34,868 nucleotides of DNA from Verrucomicrobiota bacterium (lineage in GTDB: Bacteria > Verrucomicrobiota > Verrucomicrobiia > Chthoniobacterales > UBA10450). Where the stretch lies: NCBI GenBank assembly GCA_003218945.1, contig QHPE01000153.1, forward strand, positions 4,916-39,783, read 5' to 3'. Of the stretch, positions 27,760 to 34,868 are shown piece after piece; the first letter of the stretch is position 1; each line of letters starts with the position of its first letter. The position numbers and the translations under genes are program-made. The notes under the pieces are model-generated. The model was not told the origin of the DNA. It saw only the letters and a list, made by a program, of their open reading frames with translations, and made no database searches.

Positions 27760-28845
27760 ATGAAAAAACTTACTAGTTTACTGATAGGCTTTTCACTGGC
27801 ATGGGCTGGAGCCGCATTGGCACAACAGCCAGTCGAACAGCAGTCACCATCAAAGGGCAAGCACGCCCCGGAAAAAACGCACGCGACGCAAGCACAACCC
27901 GGCGCGAACGCGGCGAAGCCTCAGGAGAGGCCAACGAAGCAAACCGGAGCGATGAAGGAACGTGGCGCGGCGAATGAGCGCGCGGCGACGAATCAACTTG
28001 GCGCGGAAAAGAGCAAAAAAACTCACGCAGGCCATGAATCTGCTAACGCCCCAGAAACGAACCTGCCCACTAAATCGACCGGTGAAACCACGAATGAGCC
28101 CGGCGCTGGAAAAGGCCGGAAGACTCGTGCGCAGGAGGAATCTGCAAACGCTCCCGAGACGGGAACGGATGTTTCAGGTCGTGCGGCGGAAATGCCGGCG
28201 CATCGCGGGAAGCAGCAGGTTGAGGAGCGGAAACAAGGCGTGAAGCAGCCTATGACTGAACCCGGTACAGCTCCGCCAGCCGCCCAACAAAACAGGCGAG
28301 CCATAGGGATGGGCGCGGTGAAGAAGCCGGACCCGCAGCAGGTGCAGCAGGTCAAATCGCAGCACGCGACCTTCCGTGCACAGCCAAAGCCGCAGCAGGT
28401 CCCGGCGGTTACTTTCAACCAGAACTATCGGGTCGAAGGAAGTGATCGCTGGCAGGGTGCGCAATACGAAGTATTCCGTTCGTATCATCCGGAATGGCAC
28501 GATCAGGGCTGGTATCGAGCGCATTACCCTCGTGTGGAACTGATCGGTGGCGGTTATTATTACTTTAACAATGGCTATTGGTATCCGGCGTGGGGTTACA
28601 GCCCTTCAGCGCAATATTATGCCTACGATGGACCGATTTATGTGGGTCAACGTGCTGTACCGCCGGACCAGGTGATCGCGGATACCCAAGCCTTGTTGCA
28701 GCAAATGGGCTATTACAAAGGTGAGGTAGATGGATTGCTCGGGCCGTTGACTCGGGAGGCACTCGCCGGCTATCAGGCGGACCAGGGACTCACCACGACG
28801 GAGGCAATCGATGAGCCGACACTCGATTCCCTCGGATTGGCTTAA
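27760..28845 (+). CDS. Secreted protein with low-complexity N-terminal region and C-terminal peptidoglycan-binding domain (PG_binding_1)
   Basis: Signal peptide; C-term VIADTQALLQQMGYYKGEVDGLLGPLTREALAGYQADQGLTTTEAIDEPTLDSLGL. Confidence 0.8.
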   Translation: MKKLTSLLIGFSLAWAGAALAQQPVEQQSPSKGKHAPEKTHATQAQPGANAAKPQERPTKQTGAMKERGAANERAATNQLGAEKSKKTHAGHESANAPETNLPTKSTGETTNEPGAGKGRKTRAQEESANAPETGTDVSGRAAEMPAHRGKQQVEERKQGVKQPMTEPGTAPPAAQQNRRAIGMGAVKKPDPQQVQQVKSQHATFRAQPKPQQVPAVTFNQNYRVEGSDRWQGAQYEVFRSYHPEWHDQGWYRAHYPRVELIGGGYYYFNNGYWYPAWGYSPSAQYYAYDGPIYVGQRAVPPDQVIADTQALLQQMGYYKGEVDGLLGPLTREALAGYQADQGLTTTEAIDEPTLDSLGLA

Positions 28846-28862
28846 CGCAAGCTATCTGGAAC

Positions 28863-28903
28863 AAAAGCCGCCGGGTGCACAATGCCTCGGCGGCTTTTCT
28901 GTT
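28863..28903 (+). terminator. Rho-independent terminator after the PG-binding protein gene
   Basis: AAAA-GCCGCCG-ggtgcacaatgcct-CGGCGGC-TTTTCTGTTT. Confidence 0.8.
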
Positions 28904-29104
28904 TCAGCGCTGAGAGTTGTTGATCGAAAGCTATTTGACGTCACACATTTGATGTTCGCAACGGCGAATGGAGCCGCAGAGATGCGAGCGACATAGATGG
29001 GCAAAGCCGCGAGGCCGAAACGAGCGTGAACGAGTAGGTCAATCCGTCCGGTGGCCGACGTGTCATGTGCGAGGGAGTTGCAGCCGGCTCGGCTGCCGCT
29101 ACAG

Positions 29105-30103
29105 ATGCAGACGATGCCGGAAATGGATATTCTGTCGCCCAGCCAACGCATTCGCGGTGTGCTGGCGCCTGTGGCGATGCCGTTCAAGGCGGATCTTTCG
29201 CCTGACAGCGAACGGTTCGTCGCGCATTGCCGATGGTTGCTTTCGCAGAATTGCGGGCTCGCGCCGTTCGGCACGACCAGCGAGGCGAACTCGATGTCAG
29301 CCGAGGAGCGAATGACGTTGCTCGATTCGCTGGTCGGGGCCGGGATCGATCCGTTGCGAATGATGCCGGGAACCGGTTGCTGCTCGATCGTTGAGACGGT
29401 CGAGCTCACGGCGCATGCGATAAAGCACGGCTGCGCTGGTATGCTGATGCTGCCGCCGTTTTATTACAAGATCGTCAGCGAAGAAGGTCTCTACCGTCAC
29501 TTCAGCGAAGTGGTGCAACGCGTCGGCGATGCGCGTCTGCGAATTTACCTCTACCATATTCCGCCGGTGGCGATTGTCGGTATCACACCAAAATTGGTCG
29601 AGCGTCTCCTGAAAGCTTATCCGACCGCGATCGCCGGGATGAAAGACAGCTCTGGCGATTGGAATAACACCAAAACCTTTCTCGACGCGTTTGCAGAAAC
29701 CGCCAGTGCAGCTCGCACCTTCGATGTTTTCGTGGGCAGCGAATCGTTCCTGCTCGCCAATATCCGGAATGGAGGTGCCGGTACAATTTCCGCGACCGCC
29801 AACGTGAATGCCGCGGCGATTTACCAGTTGTATGCACGGTGGAACACCACGGATGACCCGGATTACTCGGATCGACAGCAATCAAAGTTAAATCCGCTGC
29901 GCGATGTGTTCGCACGGACGTCGTGGCCGTCGATGATTGCAGCGTTAAAGCAGGCAATTGCGATCTACAGGAATGATCCGGAATGGACCAGGGTGCGACC
30001 GCCGCTCGTCGAGCTCACGACAGAGCAGGCAAAGCTGCTCGCCGACCAATTGAGGACGATCGAGTTCGCAATGCAGGGAATCGGAATAAACGCTGCTGTG
30101 TGA
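29105..30103 (+). CDS. Dihydrodipicolinate synthase (DapA) superfamily aldolase/lyase; start uncertain (ATG at 29105, 29114 or 29123)
   Basis: RGVLAPVAMPFKADLSPDSERFVAHCRWLL, APFGTTSEANSMSAEERM, YLYHIPPVAIVGIT, IAGMKDSSGDW. Confidence 0.85.
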   Translation: MQTMPEMDILSPSQRIRGVLAPVAMPFKADLSPDSERFVAHCRWLLSQNCGLAPFGTTSEANSMSAEERMTLLDSLVGAGIDPLRMMPGTGCCSIVETVELTAHAIKHGCAGMLMLPPFYYKIVSEEGLYRHFSEVVQRVGDARLRIYLYHIPPVAIVGITPKLVERLLKAYPTAIAGMKDSSGDWNNTKTFLDAFAETASAARTFDVFVGSESFLLANIRNGGAGTISATANVNAAAIYQLYARWNTTDDPDYSDRQQSKLNPLRDVFARTSWPSMIAALKQAIAIYRNDPEWTRVRPPLVELTTEQAKLLADQLRTIEFAMQGIGINAAV

Positions 30104-30256
30104 CACTTCGCCGATCGTCACCTTTAGAGCAGACCCAAGTACACCAATTTGAAGGCGCAGCGCGAAGCGCTATTTGCTCAACCGCTTCTTGCTTGAGCCA
30201 AATATCAGAGCTTTTCCTGATACACGGCAGGAGTATTAACTAGCAACAGGGAGGCT

Positions 30257-30565
30257 ATGAACTGGGTCACCGTTATTTGGTCTATCTTGATTGGGGCTTG
30301 CGCGGCGATGGCTCTGCCGAGTCTCTTTCTTGGCATCCGGCAAGGTTGGCCAGTGGATCTGTTTTTCGGTCGAGTCGCTGTCGGAACACTAGGGCTCGCT
30401 GTTGGAGAGTTAGCCCTGATGCATGCAACGCTGCCTGATCAGTATGGGGTTGTGCAAATGGACTTGGGACCAGCAATTTTTCTCATCGTCGTCCGGGAAA
30501 TTCCTGAGGCAACAAGCAAGCTGCTCGTTTTTTTGAGCGGCACACACACAAAGCGGAGGACATGA
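30257..30565 (+). CDS. Stand-alone membrane protein homologous to the N-terminal sensor domain of the 31953-34163 histidine kinase
   Basis: MNWVTVIWSILIGACAAMAL...GELALMHATLPDQYGVVQMDLGPAIFLIVV vs MSWVTVIWSAGDGACLTLAL...FELALMRAQTPEQFGEIVRWLHVPVWVMIV; GGGAGG before ATG. Confidence 0.75.
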   Translation: MNWVTVIWSILIGACAAMALPSLFLGIRQGWPVDLFFGRVAVGTLGLAVGELALMHATLPDQYGVVQMDLGPAIFLIVVREIPEATSKLLVFLSGTHTKRRT

Positions 30566-30681
30566 AGCAGCGTCTTAATAGCGTACTCAGCCGAGCGTCG
30601 TCAAAAAGTGCGGAGGACCCTCGTCATTCGAGCCTGCCCTTGCCTGAAGAAAGGATATTCGCCAGGGGGCAGACACTGTGA
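30562..30681 (+). CDS. Candidate 39-aa small protein, not in the ORF track
   Basis: MKQRLNSVLSRASSKSAEDPRHSSLPLPEERIFARGQTL*; ATGA overlap with upstream ORF, GTGA overlap with downstream ORF, GGAGG just upstream. Confidence 0.55.
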   Translation: MKQRLNSVLSRASSKSAEDPRHSSLPLPEERIFARGQTL

Positions 30682-31679
30682 AACAGAAGCGAATTCTGAT
30701 TGGACTTACAGTGGTCACTACACTGATTTCCTCAGGTGACTTCGCGTGGAGTACCGATGCCGGAACAAGTTTATCCCTGCAGTTGCCTGACCAGCTAATC
30801 TATGGAGCTATCAGCGAATCGGCTCCGGCACCAACTGACGCCGACACTCAGGCCTATAGACTGGCCAAACAAGTTGTTAACCCGGTGTCCTGGCTCTTGA
30901 GCGTGCCGTTTCAGGCAAATGAGGATTTTGGCTATGGCCCGTCACACAACGGTTATAAGTTCACGCTTAACATTCAGCCGATCATTCCCATCTCTATCAG
31001 CAGAGATTGGAACCTGATTCTGCGCACAATCGTGCCTGTTGTTTCGCAGCACGATCTCTTTTACGTCGAAAACGTACCCAAAGCGGCGCCGATTAATCCG
31101 CAGAATCGTTCGCAGGACGGTCTTAGCGATACGCTTCAGAGCTTTTTCTTTTCTCCGAAGAACGCCGGGCCTTTTGGAGTTGTCTGGGGTATGGGACCGG
31201 CGCTTCTTTATCCGACCGGAACGCATCCATTTCTCGGCACTGGGACTTTGTCCATGGGGCCTACACTAGTGTTCTTGAAGCAGACGCACGGATGGACCAC
31301 GGGGCTTCTAATGAACCAGCTCTGGTCAGTGCTAATCGAAGAGGATCGCAAAAGTGTGAGTCAATTGTTTCTTCAGCCATTTCTGGCGTACACAACGAAG
31401 ACGTATACGAATTTTATTCTGAGTTCCGAATCGACTGCCAACTGGAACAGCACGTCAATCAACGGCAAGTGGACTGTGCCTCTGATCTTCCAAGTTGGGC
31501 AGATCTTGAAAGTAGGAAAACAGCGAATCAACATCCAAGTCGGTGGCAAGTACTACGTCGATTCTCCGCGGTATGGTCCGGACTGGGGTGTGCGCTTTCA
31601 ATTGACGCTGCTCTATCCAACGGCCAGACAGCCTGGCGGCCGGGAGAGGAGCCGGGTTCGTGAAGTAACTATCAACTGA
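30678..31679 (+). CDS. Predicted outer-membrane beta-barrel / 'neuromedin U'-type bacterial protein
   Basis: Signal peptide; SLQLPDQLIYG, NPVSWLLSVPFQANEDFGYGP, YKFTLNIQPIIPISISRDWNLILRTIVPVVSQ; GTG start. Confidence 0.65.
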   Translation: MKQKRILIGLTVVTTLISSGDFAWSTDAGTSLSLQLPDQLIYGAISESAPAPTDADTQAYRLAKQVVNPVSWLLSVPFQANEDFGYGPSHNGYKFTLNIQPIIPISISRDWNLILRTIVPVVSQHDLFYVENVPKAAPINPQNRSQDGLSDTLQSFFFSPKNAGPFGVVWGMGPALLYPTGTHPFLGTGTLSMGPTLVFLKQTHGWTTGLLMNQLWSVLIEEDRKSVSQLFLQPFLAYTTKTYTNFILSSESTANWNSTSINGKWTVPLIFQVGQILKVGKQRINIQVGGKYYVDSPRYGPDWGVRFQLTLLYPTARQPGGRERSRVREVTIN

Positions 31680-31952
31680 CGAAGGAATGTCATCGCTAGT
31701 GTGAATTGCGTCGCTTCCCGATGCGATCTTCGCACACAAAAAACCCGACTTTTGTTTCTGTGCGCGTCACCAATACCTACGCGGGTCATCGGCACGACGC
31801 GCAACGCAAAGAGTCGATGGCGTGTATCTGCTTGCTGCTCCTGCTATGAGTGGAATATCCCGGTCAAAAGTTAGAGTCGACAAGAATCATTCCTATCGTG
31901 AGATAAGGTAACCTAAGTGCAAATCAGTATATTTTGATTTTCCGCTGACGTC

Positions 31953-34163
31953 ATGAGTTGGGTCACCGTCATTTGGTCCGCCGGCGACGGAGCGTGCCTC
32001 ACGCTGGCGCTGATGCATATCGTCGTCTGGTGGAAGGATCGAACGGCGCGAGCAAATCTGGCTTTTTCGGTAATGGCAATTGCCGTTGCCATTTTTGCCG
32101 CGTTCGAGTTGGCGTTGATGCGGGCGCAAACGCCCGAACAATTCGGCGAGATAGTACGCTGGTTACATGTTCCGGTGTGGGTGATGATCGTGTCGCTTGT
32201 CGGCTTTGTGCGTCTTTATTTGCGAGCGGGGCGGCGGTGGCTCGCGTGGACGGTCGTCGGTGCGCGAACGCTGTCGTTGATCCTCAATTTCACTTTCTGG
32301 CCAAATATCAATTATCGGGAAATAACCGCGCTGCGGCACATCCCATTCCTTGGAGAATCCGTTTCGGTTGCGGTGGGCGTGCCCAATCCATTGATGCTTG
32401 CCGCCCAGTTGAGCCTGCTGTTGCTCGTCATTTTTGTGGCAGATGCCACAATTACTGTATGGCGGCGAGGCGACCGGCGGCAGGCGGTGATAGTGGGCGG
32501 TAGCATTCTGCTGTTTGTTACAGTGGGAACGGCGGAAGGTATCTTGATTGTGTGGGGAATTATCTCCATGCCGGTGACGGTGAGCTTGTTTTATCAAGGT
32601 CTTGTCGCCGCGATGGCTTATGAGTTGAGCTATGATGTAATTCATGCGTCGACACTCGCGCGTAAGTTGCAGGCGACCGCGGCGGGTTTGCGCGACAGCG
32701 AGGAGCGCATGAGCCTGGCAGCGAATGCGGCTGGCCTTGTCATCTGGACTTGGGACATCCAACGCGATCAAGTCTGGCTTTCCGAGAAAGATCGCGCTCT
32801 TTTTGGTCTCTCTCAGCTTGAGAAGCTCAATGCTGAGCGCGTTCGAGCTGTTGTGCATCCGGAAGATCGTGATTTGGTGCGCCGGCTTGCGGAGAAATCA
32901 CTGACAACCGATCAGGAGCTCAAGGCTGAGTATCGGGTAATGCTAGGCAATGGCAGCGTTCGCTGGGTCACCAGGCGCGGCCGCGTTGAATTCGACAGTC
33001 ACGGCAAACCCACTTGGGAGCGCGGCGTTTTGATGGATATCACGGAGCTCAAACAGGCGGAGGAAAAATTCCGTCTGGCGGTGGAAGCTTCGCCGAGCGG
33101 CATCCTCCTTGTTAATCAGTGCGGGCAAATTATCCTGGTCAACTCACAAATAGAAAAGCTGTTTGGGTATCAGCGCGACAAGTTGATTGGGCGCCTCGTG
33201 GACGTTCTGGTGCCGGACCGGTTGGCCACTCATCATCCGGAACATCGGGCAAAGTTTTTCGCTGCCCCCACAGCGCGGGCAATGGGCGCAGGCCGGGAAT
33301 TGTTTGCTCGCCGCAAGGACGGCAGCGAATTTCCAGTCGAAATTGGTTTGAATCCGATTCAGACGCCAAAAGGGCTTGTTGTTCTGGCGAATGTCGTCGA
33401 TATCTCAGCGCGCCTGGCGGCGGAAGAGGGAACGCGGCGGAGTCGGGAGCAGGTCGAACTGCTCAGCCGCGTCAGCTTGCTTGGCGAGATGACTGCCTCT
33501 CTCGCGCACGAATTAAACCAACCGCTGGGAGCGATTGTGAACAACGCCACTGCCGCAACGCAATATCTCGAACAGGGCAGACTCAATCCCGAACAACTGC
33601 AGGATATTCTCACCGACGTCGTGCGAGATGCGCGCCGCGCCCACGACATCATGCGTAATGTGCGGAGTGCGATCAAAAAGGGCAGCGCGATTCGGGGCCA
33701 GATAAATCTTAATGACGTGGTGAAAACCATCACCCATATGGTCCAGCCGGACGCCGCCGCACAGTTGTGCAAGATGGAGATGTCTCTCGTGCGAGATTTG
33801 CCGGCAATTGAAGGCGATCCCATCCAAATTCAACAAGTGCTGATTAATCTCGTGCAGAATGCGTTCGATGCGATGCGTGACACGCCGCCGAGCCGCCGGA
33901 TCGTGGAGATTGCGACGAATTACAATGGCGAAGGAACAATCTCCGTCGTTGTGCGCGACTATGGCTCCGGGATCTCCGAGACAGCCCGTGATCGGCTTTT
34001 CGAGCAATTCTTCACTACGAAGGAAGAAGGCCTCGGAATGGGTCTTGCCATCGTGCGCTCGATCGTCGAAGCGCATGGCGGAAGCATTTCAGCCGAAAAC
34101 GCCGATGGAGGCGGAGCGCGTTTCCATTTTCGTCTGCCAATTAAAGAGGGAATGTCACAATGA
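31953..34163 (+). CDS. Multi-TM, PAS-domain sensor histidine kinase (FixL-like)
   Basis: N-terminal TM module; PAS segments (RMSLAANAAGLVIWTWDIQ; FRLAVEASPSGILLVNQ); HisKA MTASLAHELNQPLGAIVNNATAATQYL; HATPase VLINLVQNAFDAM and GLGMGLAIVRSIVEAHGG. Confidence 0.93.
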   Translation: MSWVTVIWSAGDGACLTLALMHIVVWWKDRTARANLAFSVMAIAVAIFAAFELALMRAQTPEQFGEIVRWLHVPVWVMIVSLVGFVRLYLRAGRRWLAWTVVGARTLSLILNFTFWPNINYREITALRHIPFLGESVSVAVGVPNPLMLAAQLSLLLLVIFVADATITVWRRGDRRQAVIVGGSILLFVTVGTAEGILIVWGIISMPVTVSLFYQGLVAAMAYELSYDVIHASTLARKLQATAAGLRDSEERMSLAANAAGLVIWTWDIQRDQVWLSEKDRALFGLSQLEKLNAERVRAVVHPEDRDLVRRLAEKSLTTDQELKAEYRVMLGNGSVRWVTRRGRVEFDSHGKPTWERGVLMDITELKQAEEKFRLAVEASPSGILLVNQCGQIILVNSQIEKLFGYQRDKLIGRLVDVLVPDRLATHHPEHRAKFFAAPTARAMGAGRELFARRKDGSEFPVEIGLNPIQTPKGLVVLANVVDISARLAAEEGTRRSREQVELLSRVSLLGEMTASLAHELNQPLGAIVNNATAATQYLEQGRLNPEQLQDILTDVVRDARRAHDIMRNVRSAIKKGSAIRGQINLNDVVKTITHMVQPDAAAQLCKMEMSLVRDLPAIEGDPIQIQQVLINLVQNAFDAMRDTPPSRRIVEIATNYNGEGTISVVVRDYGSGISETARDRLFEQFFTTKEEGLGMGLAIVRSIVEAHGGSISAENADGGGARFHFRLPIKEGMSQ

Positions 34164-34801
34164 TCGCTTCTACTGGCGTAGTGTTCGTGATCGATGACGA
34201 TCAATCGATGCGAAAAAGTCTGGAGCGATTGTTAGACGCGGCCTGCTACAAAGTGGAACTCTTCAAGTCTGCTTCCGAGTTTCTCTCGCGTTCAGCCCAT
34301 GCCGGACCTTCGTGCGTGATTGTCGATGTGCAGATGCCCGAGCTGAACGGGATCGATTTTCAGAAAGCCCTGATCGACTGCAACCGCGAGGAGCAGCTTG
34401 TATTCATAACCGGCCACGGCGACGTCCCGATGTGCGCTAAAGCAATGAAGGCGGGCGCAGTCGACTTTCTCCCAAAGCCTTTCAAACCAAAGCAACTGCT
34501 GGAAAGCGTCGAACGCGCGCTGACTCGCTCAGCCGAACAGCGCCGCCGTGCGTCGGAGAAAAATCACGCGGGAGGCTTGCTTGAACAGCTAACGCCGCGC
34601 GAGTACGAAGTCATGCAGCTTGTAGCCACCGGAATGCTTAATAAACAAGTCGGCGGTGAGCTTGGAATGGCCGAAAAGACGGTCAAAACCCATCGCGCGC
34701 ATGTGATGCAGAAGCTGCACATTACTTCGGTAGCTGAGCTTATGCGCGTTTTGCAAAAAGCTGAAGTGCCGCCGACCGTTAGACCCGGGACTAAGGTCTG
34801 A
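34160..34801 (+). CDS. FixJ/NarL-type response regulator with LuxR HTH
   Basis: VFVIDDDQSMRKSLERLL, CVIVDVQMPELNGIDFQ, FITGHGDVPMCAKAMKAGAVDFLPKPF, LTPREYEVMQLVATGMLNKQVGGELGMAEKTVKTHRAHVMQKL; ATGA overlap with kinase. Confidence 0.95.
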   Translation: MIASTGVVFVIDDDQSMRKSLERLLDAACYKVELFKSASEFLSRSAHAGPSCVIVDVQMPELNGIDFQKALIDCNREEQLVFITGHGDVPMCAKAMKAGAVDFLPKPFKPKQLLESVERALTRSAEQRRRASEKNHAGGLLEQLTPREYEVMQLVATGMLNKQVGGELGMAEKTVKTHRAHVMQKLHITSVAELMRVLQKAEVPPTVRPGTKV

Positions 34802-34868
34802 TTGCGCCGCACTGCGTTGACACGCTAATAAAGAGGGATGCGTGACGCTGCGCCCGTTGTTTGCCTTG

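Noticed and set aside
32163-32858. 231-aa antisense ORF in the sensor kinase gene
   Set aside because: Opposite the well-supported kinase; His/Arg/Pro-rich shadow ORF.

Overview
The 34.9 kb window looks like bacterial chromosome. Gene content, GH75-like and DUF6576-type signatures and the repeat-rich intergenic DNA suggest a Verrucomicrobia-like host (inference only). It opens with a phosphate/polyphosphate block: phoR(partial)-pstSCAB-phoU-ppk1-ROK/polyphosphate glucokinase-sixA. Mostly housekeeping genes follow: secG, mazG, a second ROK glucokinase paralog, an acyl-CoA synthetase, rpmE, prfA, pckG, gmhA, tRNA-Val, fumC, rlmN, rpoZ, a DapA-like protein and a PAS histidine kinase/FixJ-type regulator pair. 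No CRISPR array, transposase or prophage was seen. The most interesting signals are: (1) a tightly overlapping three-ORF cassette at 30257-31679 that includes an unannotated 39-aa ORF with 4-nt overlaps on both sides; its first gene is a stand-alone diverged copy of the membrane sensor domain of the downstream histidine kinase; (2) a rhomboid-fold protein that appears to have lost its catalytic residues; (3) a near-perfect 16-nt inverted repeat over the probable start codon of the glucokinase after ppk1; (4) a long hairpin ending exactly at the prfA start codon, one of several TGTAGCGGC/GCCGCTACA intergenic repeats; (5) decay relics: a frameshifted GIY-YIG gene between tRNA-Val and a tRNA 3'-end-like direct repeat, and a frameshifted duplicate of the pckG 3' end; (6) a ~166-bp imperfect palindromic MITE/REP-like element. 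All calls come from reading the sequence; no database search was run.
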